Origin: Planctomycetia bacterium
GTDB taxonomy: Bacteria > Planctomycetota > Planctomycetia > Pirellulales > JACPPG01
Reading direction: 5' to 3'
Assembly (NCBI GenBank): GCA_016191115.1
Contig: JACPPG010000039.1
Coordinates: forward strand, 62,001 to 126,000
DNA: 64,000 nt
Shown here: piece by piece, positions 34,266 to 43,519 of the stretch
Layout: every line of letters starts with the position of its first letter
Numbering within the stretch: the first letter of the stretch is position 1
The notes under the pieces: generated by a model
Told to the model about the DNA's origin: nothing
What the model saw: the letters and a program-made list of their open reading frames with translations, nothing else
The model's database searches: none
Translations under genes and position numbers: made by a program

Positions 34266-36629
34266 ATGTTTCGGTCTATCGGCCTGGCGGCGTGCGGATG
34301 CGTGTTCATCGCCTTGGGGTCGGCGTCGGGGCAGAACGCGGCGCTGGATCAATCGTATGGCGACGGCGTGCACGCTTACTTTTCCGGCAACTACCGCCGC
34401 GCGTATGAGTCGCTCTCGTCGGCGATCGCGGCCGGCAGCAACGATCCGCGGGCCTACTATTTCCGCGGCCTGGCCGGCATGCGCTTGGGCCGCGAGCCAG
34501 ACGCTCGGATCGACTTCGATCGCGGCGCGAAGCTGGAAACCGCCGAGACGGACCGCTTCCACGACGTGAGCCGGGCGCTCGAACGCATCCAGGGCCGCGA
34601 TCGTTTGCAGCTCGAACGCTATCGGACGCAAGCCCGACTGACCGCGCAGCGCGATCTCGAACGGCGCCGCTACGAGCGCTACGAGATGATCCGCAAGGCG
34701 GAGCCGGGCGTGCTTTTGCGGTCTGAACCCGGGCCGGGAAAAGTGCCCCCTCGAACGCCCGCGACAACTCCTCCGGCGGCAGCAGCGGCGCCGGCTGAAC
34801 CGGCCGCGCAGCCGAGCGACGACCCGTTCAGCGAGGCGCCGGCGGCGGCGCCTCCGGCTGAAGCCGGGCCTGACCCTGCGGCAGCGCCAGCCGAAGCGAT
34901 GCCCGAGAAAGAGACGCCTGCGGATCAGCCCGAAAAGCCGGCGGCTGACGACCCGTTCGGCACGCCCGCGGCGCCACCGGCTGCGGAGCCAGCGGAAAAG
35001 CCCGCGGCTGACGATCCGTTTGATGCGCCGGCCGCGAAGCCGTCCACGGCCGAGGCGAGGCCCGACGAGGCCGCGAAGCCGGCGGCCGATCCACCGGCGG
35101 AAGAAGCATCCCCAGCGACTGACGCGCCTCCTGATCCAACCGACGAAAAGCCAGCCGACGAGGCGCCCTCCGACAAGCCGGCGTCGGACGATCCCTTTGG
35201 CGCCGCGCCAGCAGCAGACCCGAGCGACGCGCCACCGGAGCCGACCGACGAAAAGCCGATAGCGGATGTCACAGAACCGCCGTCCGCGACAGAAGCGGCG
35301 GACGCTGCGCCTCCGCCGGTTGCCGATGATCTATTCGCGGCTCCCGCCGCCGCGCAAGCGCCTGCGGAACCTGTGGCGCCCACGGAGCGGCCAGCGGACG
35401 AGAAAGCCGATGACCCCTTGGGCGCCGATGCACCCGCGGCAGCGCCGGCTGCGCCCGAGCCATCGGCCGCTATGCCGGCGGATGAGCCGGCTGCCGAACC
35501 AGCCGCAAAGCCGTCCGACGATCCGTTTGGTGCCCCACCAGCCGCGGCGTCCGATGCCACGCCAGAACCAGCGGCAGCGGAACCGGTCGCGGAGTTGCCA
35601 GCCGAACAGCGGAAAGAGGATCCGTTCGGCGCAGAGGCAGCACCGGTTACCCCGCCGACGGAGGAGCCTGCCGCAGACAAGCCGGCGGCGGACGAGCCAT
35701 TTGGCGCTGACGCGCCTACGGCTGAACCAGCCGCCGGCAAACCGTCCGATGATCCGTTTGGCGCCGAGCCCCCTGCTGAGGGAGCTAAGCCGGCCGCGGA
35801 CGACCCGTTCGGTGCTGATGCGCCTGCCGCGGAGCCGCCTGCGGAACTGGACACGGACAAGCCGTCCGATGATCCATCTGGCGCCGCACCGGCCGCCGAG
35901 CCGGCAAAGCCTGCTTCCGATGACCCCTTCGGCGCGGACGCGCCTTCGGCCGCACCGCCGGCTGAACCGGCTGCGGACAAGTCGTCGGACGATCCCTTTG
36001 GTCCCGCGCCGGCTGCCAAGCCAACGAAGGAGACCGAAGAAGCGGCTGATCCCTTCGGCGCCGACGCGCCGGCCGCAGCGCAACCGTCGGAGGACATGTT
36101 CCGCACGAAGGCGACGTCCGCGCCGGCAAAGGATGCATCGGTTAAGCCTGCTGCCGATGATCCTTTCGGTGATCCGGCCCCGGCGAAGGCGACCCCGGCT
36201 GGGCCGGCCGGTGACGAGGCGACCGGCCCCGCACTGGAAACGCCCGCGAAACCGGCGCCCGACGATCCGTTTGCCGAGCCGCAGTCCGCGGCGGCGGAAG
36301 CGCCTCCCGGCCTAACCCCGTCGACGCCGCCACCGGCCGAGGCTGCCGGTGATGCGAGCGATCCGTTAGCCGAGCCTGCCGAACTGCCGGTTCCCAAGCC
36401 GAGCGGCACTCCATCGGCCTCGGGAACGCGCACCGTCAATGCCCCGCCCGCCGCGGCGAAAGGGCCGGTGACGAACAAGCGCGTAGCCCAGCAGAGGCAA
36501 CAGCGCGGCCGCCGCGCGGCCAACAATGCCGAGGTCGTCCCCGCACCGAAACCGGCGCCCCCTATGAAGCCGGCGGCGAAGGGTGGCACACCGGCGACAC
36601 CCCCCGCCCCGCCGCAATCCGGTCGCTAA
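34266..36629 (+). CDS. Exported TPR-headed protein with 13 DPF repeats
   Basis: A protein of 787 residues from ATG at 34266, with GGAG upstream. A signal peptide (SIGLAACGCVFIALGSASG) is followed by a small TPR-like helical head (24-110: YGDGVHAYFSGNYRRAYESLSSAI, DPRAYYFRGLAGMRLGREPDARIDFDRG) and a basic coiled stretch (LQLERYRTQARLTAQRDLERRRYERYEM). The remaining 630 residues are Ala/Pro/Glu/Asp-rich and disordered, with 13 exact DPF triplets, mostly SDDPFGA or ADDPFGA, and several near-variants (DDPL, DEPF, DDLF), spaced by 20-45 residues. The end is basic (RRAANNAEVVPAPKP). The length of the low-complexity part probably varies by recombination. Function unknown; the regular DPF spacing suggests a multivalent binding string. 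Confidence 0.8.
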   Translation: MFRSIGLAACGCVFIALGSASGQNAALDQSYGDGVHAYFSGNYRRAYESLSSAIAAGSNDPRAYYFRGLAGMRLGREPDARIDFDRGAKLETAETDRFHDVSRALERIQGRDRLQLERYRTQARLTAQRDLERRRYERYEMIRKAEPGVLLRSEPGPGKVPPRTPATTPPAAAAAPAEPAAQPSDDPFSEAPAAAPPAEAGPDPAAAPAEAMPEKETPADQPEKPAADDPFGTPAAPPAAEPAEKPAADDPFDAPAAKPSTAEARPDEAAKPAADPPAEEASPATDAPPDPTDEKPADEAPSDKPASDDPFGAAPAADPSDAPPEPTDEKPIADVTEPPSATEAADAAPPPVADDLFAAPAAAQAPAEPVAPTERPADEKADDPLGADAPAAAPAAPEPSAAMPADEPAAEPAAKPSDDPFGAPPAAASDATPEPAAAEPVAELPAEQRKEDPFGAEAAPVTPPTEEPAADKPAADEPFGADAPTAEPAAGKPSDDPFGAEPPAEGAKPAADDPFGADAPAAEPPAELDTDKPSDDPSGAAPAAEPAKPASDDPFGADAPSAAPPAEPAADKSSDDPFGPAPAAKPTKETEEAADPFGADAPAAAQPSEDMFRTKATSAPAKDASVKPAADDPFGDPAPAKATPAGPAGDEATGPALETPAKPAPDDPFAEPQSAAAEAPPGLTPSTPPPAEAAGDASDPLAEPAELPVPKPSGTPSASGTRTVNAPPAAAKGPVTNKRVAQQRQQRGRRAANNAEVVPAPKPAPPMKPAAKGGTPATPPAPPQSGR

Positions 36630-36813
36630 GCCCACCCGATCTTCCGCCTACAACGCAGCAAGCCGCAGGGAATGGCCTGTTTCCGGGCATGCGCATCCTG
36701 CAAGTTGCCTCCTGACCGCTGTTGACGCAAGATAGACGCGCTCGAGCGAGCGGCGCGGATTCGATGTCCATAACGCCGCGCGCGGACAAAACCGTGGGGC
36801 GAGGAAGACCACC

Positions 36814-39800
36814 ATGACAAACCGACTTCGCAAACGGCTCGCAGCGACCATCCTGACCTCGGCGGCGCTAGCGCTGTTCGCTACGGTGAAGGCCGACGCC
36901 GCCCCGGCGATCAAGAGCCTTTCGCTTCGCGGACTGCAGACGGGGGCTGTCGCGACCTTGGTCATCGAAGGGACGGACTTGATCCCCGATCCCCAGATCG
37001 TTCTGCCGGTCGCGATCGCCAAGGCGGAGTTGAAGCAGCCGGCGACCGCCGAGCGGATGGAAGTCGAGATCACCCTAGACGCGTCGGTGTTACCGGGCAT
37101 CTATCCGCTCCGCGTCGCCAATAAGCACGGCATTTCCGGCGCGGTCACCGTGGGTATCGACGACCTGCCGCAACGGCCCTTCGGCACACAAATCGACGCA
37201 TTGCCCGTGGCGCTGCACGGCTCGCTCGTGGGCGGCACGATCCTTCGCACCAGTTTCGCCGGCAAGGCCGGGCAGAAGATCGTGGCCGACGTCGAGAGCC
37301 ATCGCCTGGCCAGCAAGCTTGACCCGGTTGTCCATCTGCTGGACGAACGGAACGTGCAACTGGCGTGGTCGCAGATGGTGCCATCGATCGCCGGCGACGC
37401 GCGGATCGCCGCCACGTTGCCGGCCGACGGACGGTACACCGTCGAGCTGCACGACGCGCTCTATCGCGGTGGCGAACCGGGGCACTTCCGCTTGAAGATC
37501 GGCGATATTCACTACGCCGACCTGGTGTTTCCCCTGGGCGGCGGCCGCGGCACCAAGGGGTCCTTCGAGCTGGTGGCCACGAATCTGACGGAAGGCGCCA
37601 AGATCGACGCCGATTTGAACGTCCCGGCGGCGGGCGTGCCAGCCGTGTGGCCTACCGGCAAGCTGCTCACCGGCAGCCGGCCGCAGATCATCGTCGGCGA
37701 TTTCCCAGACACGTTCGAGCAATCAGGCGGCGCGACGCCACAAGAAGTCCCGGTTCCTTCCGCCATTAACGGCCGACTCTCCGCCCCGCATGAGCGGGAC
37801 CGTTACGTGCTAGCGGTGACGGCTGGCCAGACGCTCCGCTTCGACGTCGTCGCGGCGCGGGCCGGCTCGCCACTCGATGGCGTGTTGTCGGTCCAGAAAG
37901 AATCGGGCGAACAACTGGCCGCGGCCGACGATGGAAAAACAACGACCGATCCGACGCTCGATTTCAAGGTCCCCGACGGCCTGACCAAGATTGTCGTCGT
38001 GCTGAAGGACCTGCTGGATCGTGGCGGGCCGGACTACGTCTACCGTCTGATCGTCGCGCCGGCCGATCTGCCCGATTTCCGCCTCGAGCTGTTCGAAGAC
38101 CGGCACCTCGTCGCGCGCGGCGGCGCGGCGATCGCGCGGGTCCGCGCCCAGCGGGCCGGTTATAACGGCCCCATCAAGCTGGGGATGGCGGGCTTGCCGG
38201 CCGGTGTGACGCTCACGAACGATGAGATTCCAGCCGGGGCAACCGATGCCCTTCTGTCGCTGGCAGCGGGCGACGCGAGCCCCGCACATGCCATCGCGAA
38301 CATCGTGGGCACTAGCGCCGATGGGAACCCGCCGCTGGTCCGGGCAGCCCTTGCCACGGAAACCGAGGCCACGAAGCATCAGCCGTGGCTGCGTGGCGAT
38401 GTGGCGGTGGCCGTGACCGGCAATGCGCCCTTGACCGTGGCCTGGGAAGCGGATTCGACGAGCGCGCAATTGCCCTTGGCCAGCAAGCTGCCGGCGAAAA
38501 TCAAGGCCTCGCGGGCCCTCTTGGCCGCCGGCCCGATCAAGCTGTCGCTCGTGACCACGCAGATCACGCCCCAGAAGGAAGTGACCGAGAAGGACGGCCG
38601 GAAGCGGCAGGTCGACGACGTGGAGCGCACGCTACGGCTCGACGGCAAGCCGACGATCGACGCCGACAAGACCGAGACCACGGCCGCGATCATCGTCCCC
38701 GCGGACCTGCCAGGCATTCCGTATGACGTGGCTATCCGAGCCGAGCTTTTGGCGGCGGATCGCAAAACGGTCGCGGCGACGGCCGTCACGCCGGCCCGGC
38801 GGATGACGACCGTGCAACCGTTGCGCATCGAGCTGGCCGGCGAGCCGAAGGTCGAAGCCAAGGCCGGCAGCGGCGAAACTGGCCGGCTGGTGGGCAAGAT
38901 TCACCGGCTGGGCGATTTTCCCTATCCGGTGACGGTGACGTTGGCGGGCTTGTCGGCCGACTACGTCGCGCCGAGTGTCGAGGTGCCGGCCGGCCAGAGC
39001 GATTTTTCGTTGCCAGTTTCGTTCGCCTTCAGCGCACCGCAAGGCGATCTGGCGAACGTCGCGCTCGTGGCCACGGCCCAGCCGCAAGCCGGCGCCCTGG
39101 TGCGATCGAACGATCTGCCGGTGGCCGTGAAGGTGGTGGCGGGCGGCCCGCCGCCGGCGCTCTATCGCGTGTTCGAGGACGAGCCGTACTTTGCCGGCCT
39201 GCTCAACGAAGGGGGCGGCAAGGCCGGGATTGAATCGCTCGATCGCTACTCAGGCAGCGCCGCGATCCGCGTCACGCCCGACCAGAAATTCCGCGCGAAG
39301 CTACCCGGTCTGGGCGTCAAGATCGCCGAAAAGCCGGGCGACGGGGAGTATCGTTACCTGCGGTTCGCCTGGAAAAAAATCGGCGGCGGCAGCGTGCTTC
39401 TGCAACTCAACGCGAACGGCGCATGGGGCCCTGCGCGCGGCCAGGGGACGCCCGGCTATCGTTACGAAGCCGGTCCCGCCTCGAACACGTTGAATGCCGA
39501 AGCCATCAAGACGACCGACAAGCTGCCGTTCGGTTGGACAGTGGTGACGCGGGACTTGTTCGCCGATTTCGGGGCGTTTCAGTTGGACGGTTTGGCGTTC
39601 ACGCCCGGTGACGGCGAAGCGGCCCTGTTCGATCACATTTACCTCGCCCATAGCGAGGCCGACTTCAAGGACTGCCCGGCCGGCATTCCGGCGGAGCCAC
39701 CGCTGGCGGTGTTCGAGGACCAGCCGGAATTCGTCGCCAACCTGACCGAGGGGGCCGGCGCGGCGACGTTGGTCAGCGACGACAAGCTCACCGGCACGGC

Positions 39801-40218
39801 CAGCGTCAAAGTCACGCCCGAGCAACGCTATCGCGCCGCCCTGCCCGGTTTGCAGGTGAAGATTCGGCAAAACCCGGGGCCGGGCGAGTACCGCTACCTG
39901 CAGTTCGCCTGGAAGAAGCAGGGAGGCGAGCGAGTTTGCCTGCAATTGAATCACGACGGCCAATGGGGCCCGGTCCGCACGCCGGCCAAGTTCCGCTACG
40001 ACGCCGGGGCCGCCGCCGGCGAGACCTACGGGGCCGCGGTGCGCGTCGACAACGCCCTGCCCGGCAACTGGACCGTGGTGACCCGCGACCTGTACGCGGA
40101 CTTCGGCGACTTCACGCTCGATGGACTGGCGCTCAGCCCGGTCGACGGCGAGTTCGCACTGTTCGACCACATCTACTTGGGCCGCACGCTTCGAGATTTC
40201 GATCTGGCGCCGCAGTAG
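36814..40218 (+). CDS. Large secreted planctomycete protein with tandem C-terminal modules
   Basis: A protein of 1134 residues with a signal peptide (LAATILTSAALALFATVKADA). The first part (30-110) looks like an Ig/IPT-like fold (KSLSLRGLQTGAVATLVIEGTDL). Two regions resemble PPC-type beta-sandwich domains (LVGGTILRTSFAGKAGQKIVADV and NGRLSAPHERDRYVLAVTAGQTLRFDVVA), each opening with the usual loss-of-contact pattern. The last 350 residues are a direct duplication of about 170 residues: both copies carry FED.P.F, RY.A.LPGL.VKI, PG.GEYRYL.FAWKK, LQLN..G.WGP.R, NWTVVTRDLYADFG and LFDHIYL. There are no catalytic residues I recognise; a carbohydrate- or protein-binding surface role is plausible. 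Confidence 0.8.
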   Translation: MTNRLRKRLAATILTSAALALFATVKADAAPAIKSLSLRGLQTGAVATLVIEGTDLIPDPQIVLPVAIAKAELKQPATAERMEVEITLDASVLPGIYPLRVANKHGISGAVTVGIDDLPQRPFGTQIDALPVALHGSLVGGTILRTSFAGKAGQKIVADVESHRLASKLDPVVHLLDERNVQLAWSQMVPSIAGDARIAATLPADGRYTVELHDALYRGGEPGHFRLKIGDIHYADLVFPLGGGRGTKGSFELVATNLTEGAKIDADLNVPAAGVPAVWPTGKLLTGSRPQIIVGDFPDTFEQSGGATPQEVPVPSAINGRLSAPHERDRYVLAVTAGQTLRFDVVAARAGSPLDGVLSVQKESGEQLAAADDGKTTTDPTLDFKVPDGLTKIVVVLKDLLDRGGPDYVYRLIVAPADLPDFRLELFEDRHLVARGGAAIARVRAQRAGYNGPIKLGMAGLPAGVTLTNDEIPAGATDALLSLAAGDASPAHAIANIVGTSADGNPPLVRAALATETEATKHQPWLRGDVAVAVTGNAPLTVAWEADSTSAQLPLASKLPAKIKASRALLAAGPIKLSLVTTQITPQKEVTEKDGRKRQVDDVERTLRLDGKPTIDADKTETTAAIIVPADLPGIPYDVAIRAELLAADRKTVAATAVTPARRMTTVQPLRIELAGEPKVEAKAGSGETGRLVGKIHRLGDFPYPVTVTLAGLSADYVAPSVEVPAGQSDFSLPVSFAFSAPQGDLANVALVATAQPQAGALVRSNDLPVAVKVVAGGPPPALYRVFEDEPYFAGLLNEGGGKAGIESLDRYSGSAAIRVTPDQKFRAKLPGLGVKIAEKPGDGEYRYLRFAWKKIGGGSVLLQLNANGAWGPARGQGTPGYRYEAGPASNTLNAEAIKTTDKLPFGWTVVTRDLFADFGAFQLDGLAFTPGDGEAALFDHIYLAHSEADFKDCPAGIPAEPPLAVFEDQPEFVANLTEGAGAATLVSDDKLTGTASVKVTPEQRYRAALPGLQVKIRQNPGPGEYRYLQFAWKKQGGERVCLQLNHDGQWGPVRTPAKFRYDAGAAAGETYGAAVRVDNALPGNWTVVTRDLYADFGDFTLDGLALSPVDGEFALFDHIYLGRTLRDFDLAPQ

Positions 40219-40245
40219 CGCGGCCATGCTCGCACGTGCGCGGAT

Positions 40246-40362
40246 CGGGCGACTCTGTCGCCGAACCCGCTGCGCCAGTCCGCTCTTCTGTATAAGATTC
40301 CTTTGGCGCCGGCAGTGCGCCCCCGAACCATCGGCGACAGGAGTCGCCTCCTACAGGCCACT
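40246..40362. repeat. GGCGAC-AGGA-GTCGCC hairpin and relative
   Basis: GGGCGACTCTGTCGCC at 40247-40262 and GGCGACAGGAGTCGCC at 40333-40348 are two short hairpins of one type in the gap before the UbiD-family gene. They resemble other dispersed palindromes here. Confidence 0.45.
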
Positions 40363-40371
40363 AAGACGCGC

Positions 40372-42210
40372 ATGGGCTACCGCACGCTTGCCGACTGCGT
40401 CGCCGATCTCGAAGCCGCCGGCCAGTTGGTGCGCATCGAGGAGGAGATCGACCCGTACCTCGAGGCGGCCGAAATCCACCGCCGCGTGTATGCCGCGGGC
40501 GGACCGGCGATCTACTACGCCCGCGTCCGCGGCACGCCCTTCCCGATGGTCAGCAACCTGTTCGGCACCATCGACCGGCTGCGGCACATGTTTCGCGACG
40601 CGCTCGCCGCGGTGACGAGACTGGTCGAGCTGAAAGTCGATCCGGGCCAGTTGTCGCGACGCCCATGGCGCTATGTGGCGGCGGCGCGGGGCGGCCTGCA
40701 CATGCTGCCCAAGCGTGTGCGCCGCGCAGCGGTGCTTGCGAATGAGACAAGGATCGACCGCCTGCCGCAGCTTACGTGCTGGCCCGACGACGGCGGACCG
40801 TTCATCACGCTGCCCGAGGTCTACACCGAGAATCCCGACGCGCCCGGCTGGCGGCAATCGAACCTCGGCATGTACCGCGTCCAGCTTCGCGGCAACCAGT
40901 ACCGCACGAACGAAGAGGTCGGGCTGCACTACCAGATTCATCGCGGCATCGGCGTACACCATGCAGCGGCGATCCGTCGCGGCCAGCCGCTGCCGGCGAG
41001 CGTCATGGTCGGCGGGCCGCCGGCCCTGGCGGTAGCCGCCGTGATGCCGCTGCCCGAAGGCTTGCCGGAGATCGCTTTTGCCGGGGCGCTGGGTGGCCGG
41101 CGGGTGCGATTGGTGCAGCCGCGCGGCGGCTTGCCGATCGCCGCGGACGCCGATTTCTGCATCACCGGCACAATCGATCCCGATCGCCAACTGCCCGAGG
41201 GTCCCTTTGGCGATCACTTGGGCTATTACTCGCTCGTGCACGATTTCCCCGTGCTCCGCGTGGAGCAAGTGTATCACTGCGCAGGCGCGATCTGGCCGTT
41301 CACGGTCGTGGGCCGGCCGCCGCAGGAAGACACCACCTTCGGCCAGTTCATCCACGAGCTGGTGGGGCCGGTCGTGCCGACGCTCGTGCCGGGCGTCCGC
41401 GCGGTGCATGCCGTGGACGCGGCCGGCGTGCACCCGCTTCTGCTGGCGATCGGCAGCGAGCGCTATGTGCCGTACGCGCGGACGCGCGAGCCCCAGGAGC
41501 TGCTCACACAGGCCAACGCACTGTTGGGGCAGGGGCAAATGTCGCTCGCCAAGTATCTTTTGATCGCGGCGCACGAGGACGATCCGGGCCTCGACGTCCA
41601 CGACGTCGCCGCGTTTTTCGCGCACGTGCTGGCGCGGGTCGATTGGCAGCGCGATCTGCACTTTCAAACCCGGACTACGATCGACACGCTCGACTACTCC
41701 GGTAGCGGGCTGAACGCCGGCTCAAAGGTGGTGATCGCCGCGGCCGGCCCGGCCGTGCGTGAGCTGCCCGCGAGCCTGCCGGACAGCCTGCGGCTGCCGC
41801 AAGGCTTCCACGATCCGCGCGTCGTCATGCCAGGCGTGCTGGCGATTCGGGGGCCGAAGTATTCCGGCGGCACGAAGCCCGACACGGCGGTCGAGGCGTT
41901 TGGCGCCGGCATCGACACGGTCGACTCGATCAACCGCTTCCCGCTTGTGGTGGTCGTAGACGACAGCGAATTCGCGGCCCGGACGCTCAACAATTTCCTG
42001 TGGGTAACGTTCACGCGTTCGAACCCGGCGGCCGACGTGTACGGCGTCGGGTCGTTCGTGGAACAGAAGCATTGGGGTTGCCGCGGGGCGCTGGTGATCG
42101 ACGCCCGCGCGAAGCCGCATCACGCGCCGCCGCTGGTCGAAGATCCGCAAGTAAGGCGCCGCGTCGACCGGCTGGCCGCCCCCGGCGGCCCGCTGCACGG
42201 TATCATTTGA
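40372..42210 (+). CDS. UbiD-family prenylated-FMN decarboxylase
   Basis: A protein of 612 residues from ATG at 40372. It shows UbiD hallmarks: an N-terminal RTLADCVADLEAAGQLVRIEEEIDP, YRVQLRGNQYRTNEEVGLHYQIHRGIGVHH (Mn/prFMN binding), GALGGRRVRLVQ, and the catalytic-loop LPEGPFGDHLGYYS with the key Glu, plus a C-terminal hexamer-interface part (FVEQKHWGCRGALVIDAR). It is longer than E. coli UbiD (about 497 residues), as menaquinone-type MqnP/UbiD relatives and aromatic acid decarboxylases often are. It needs prenylated FMN from UbiX, whose gene is not in the window. Substrate (ubiquinone/menaquinone intermediate or other aryl acid) unknown. Confidence 0.88.
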   Translation: MGYRTLADCVADLEAAGQLVRIEEEIDPYLEAAEIHRRVYAAGGPAIYYARVRGTPFPMVSNLFGTIDRLRHMFRDALAAVTRLVELKVDPGQLSRRPWRYVAAARGGLHMLPKRVRRAAVLANETRIDRLPQLTCWPDDGGPFITLPEVYTENPDAPGWRQSNLGMYRVQLRGNQYRTNEEVGLHYQIHRGIGVHHAAAIRRGQPLPASVMVGGPPALAVAAVMPLPEGLPEIAFAGALGGRRVRLVQPRGGLPIAADADFCITGTIDPDRQLPEGPFGDHLGYYSLVHDFPVLRVEQVYHCAGAIWPFTVVGRPPQEDTTFGQFIHELVGPVVPTLVPGVRAVHAVDAAGVHPLLLAIGSERYVPYARTREPQELLTQANALLGQGQMSLAKYLLIAAHEDDPGLDVHDVAAFFAHVLARVDWQRDLHFQTRTTIDTLDYSGSGLNAGSKVVIAAAGPAVRELPASLPDSLRLPQGFHDPRVVMPGVLAIRGPKYSGGTKPDTAVEAFGAGIDTVDSINRFPLVVVVDDSEFAARTLNNFLWVTFTRSNPAADVYGVGSFVEQKHWGCRGALVIDARAKPHHAPPLVEDPQVRRRVDRLAAPGGPLHGII

Positions 42211-42245
42211 AGCGCGAGGTTTGAGGCTTGAGACTTCAGGAAGGA

Positions 42246-42265
42246 GGTTGCAGGGGACCCTGCAA
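42246..42265. terminator. Possible hairpin GTTGCAGGGGACCCTGCAAC
   Basis: A perfect 9-bp stem with a two-base loop, 36 bases after the UbiD-family stop codon. It is not followed by a T-run, so it is at best a weak transcription end, or just another palindrome. GAGGTTTGAGGCTTGAG before it is a short period-7/8 stretch. Confidence 0.3.
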
Positions 42266-42317
42266 CGCTTGAAGTTCGACCTCGGGCCTGTAGCACTCAC
42301 CCTCCAGCCTTTTCCCG

Positions 42318-43265
42318 ATGCTTTTCATCGACCTTGCCGTGCTCGCCTGGTGTTTCACGGTCGGCGCGAGCGTCGGCAGTTTTCTGAACGTCGTCGTATG
42401 GCGATTGCCGCAGGGGATGAGCATCTTGCGGCCCGGATCACACTGCCCGAGGTGCCGGACGCCAATTCTGTTGCGCGACAACGTGCCGGTCTTGGGATGG
42501 CTTGTGCTGCGCGGGCGTTGCCGGGCGTGCGGCGCGGCGATTTCGCCACGCTATCCGCTTGTCGAGCTGGTCGCAGGCCTGGCGTTCGCCGTGCTGGCAT
42601 GGCCCGAATTGATCGGGGGCGGCTGGAATTTGCCGTTTCTCACGGCCGACGAGTCGACCGCGGCGAGCGCGCCACTCAGCGGCACGCTGGCGGGCATCTG
42701 GCTCTACCACGTCACGTTGATGTCGCTGCTGCTGGCGATCGCGCTTTTTGAGTTCGATGGATCGAGACCGCCGGTCCGCTTTCTTGTGGTGGCGGTTCTG
42801 GCGGGACTCGCGCCACCTGTGCTTTGGCCGCAATTGCGGCCCGAGTCGCCCAGGGAATACGCCGTTCTCTTTGGCGTGCAGGGCGGCCTTTTAAGCGGCG
42901 CCTTGGGCTTTTGCCTGGGGACTTCATTCGATCCGCGCCGCGGCGAGCGGTGGCGCGCCCTCGCATTGGCCTGGGGTTTGGCGCTCGTCGGAACGTTTCT
43001 AGTGCCGGGCACGATTGGCGTGGCGGTCCTGGTCGCTGGCGCACTCGTGGTTTTGAGGTTGGCGCGTTTCGCACGAATCGACGTCGACATGCTCCCGCGG
43101 ACGCTCTTACTTTTCGCGGCGACACTGGCGTTTCTCTTGCTATGGGGAGTATTCCCCGAGGCAGTCACGATTCGTGGCGGCTTTGTCAATACGGCTGCAC
43201 CCGTGATCGGGGCAATCGTCGTATTAGCCCTCTTGGCCCTCTTCGATCGGCGCCCAAGATCGTGA
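42318..43265 (+). CDS. Prepilin-peptidase-like membrane protein lacking the second catalytic Asp
   Basis: A protein of 315 residues with eight or so membrane helices. The N-terminal DiS_P_DiS domain is well kept: GASVGSFLNVVVWRLPQGMS, and the zinc tetrad CPRC (Cys43, Cys46) and CRAC (Cys68, Cys71). In the A24 peptidase part the first Asp may survive in LLAIALFEFDGSRPPVRF (Asp147). The expected GxGD motif near residue 195-210 is missing: the segment reads GVQGGLLSGALGFCLGTSFD. Family members cleave and N-methylate prepilins. This one may keep only a methylase-like or structural function. MITE copy 5 begins 9 bases after its stop. Confidence 0.85.
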   Translation: MLFIDLAVLAWCFTVGASVGSFLNVVVWRLPQGMSILRPGSHCPRCRTPILLRDNVPVLGWLVLRGRCRACGAAISPRYPLVELVAGLAFAVLAWPELIGGGWNLPFLTADESTAASAPLSGTLAGIWLYHVTLMSLLLAIALFEFDGSRPPVRFLVVAVLAGLAPPVLWPQLRPESPREYAVLFGVQGGLLSGALGFCLGTSFDPRRGERWRALALAWGLALVGTFLVPGTIGVAVLVAGALVVLRLARFARIDVDMLPRTLLLFAATLAFLLLWGVFPEAVTIRGGFVNTAAPVIGAIVVLALLALFDRRPRS

Positions 43266-43273
43266 TCGGTTCG

Positions 43274-43430
43274 CAGGGCCGTTCACAGATTCAAGCTTGC
43301 CGGCGGCGCACCGGCGGGAAAGTGGGACAGGCACCGAGAGGCAGCGTTGGTATGAAAGGGCTTGCGCTGTTTGTGCCCGGAGCCAGTCCCATTTTCCCGC
43401 CTCGCCATTTTGAAAAACAGAATGGCCCTG
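43274..43430 (-). mobile_element. 157-bp MITE-like element, copy 5 (orientation B)
   Basis: Full length with perfect 10-bp flanking duplications GATCGGTTCG at 43264-43273 and 43431-43440. The left duplication includes the last two bases of the TGA stop of the prepilin-peptidase-like gene. The insertion thus landed at the very end of that gene without changing it. Confidence 0.95.
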
Positions 43431-43519
43431 GATCGGTTCGCTCCGTCGTTGGGCGATTGCGGGCTGTGCCGCTACACTAACGGGCAATCATATCGAGCTC
43501 GTTCCGAGGCGTCCGCCGC

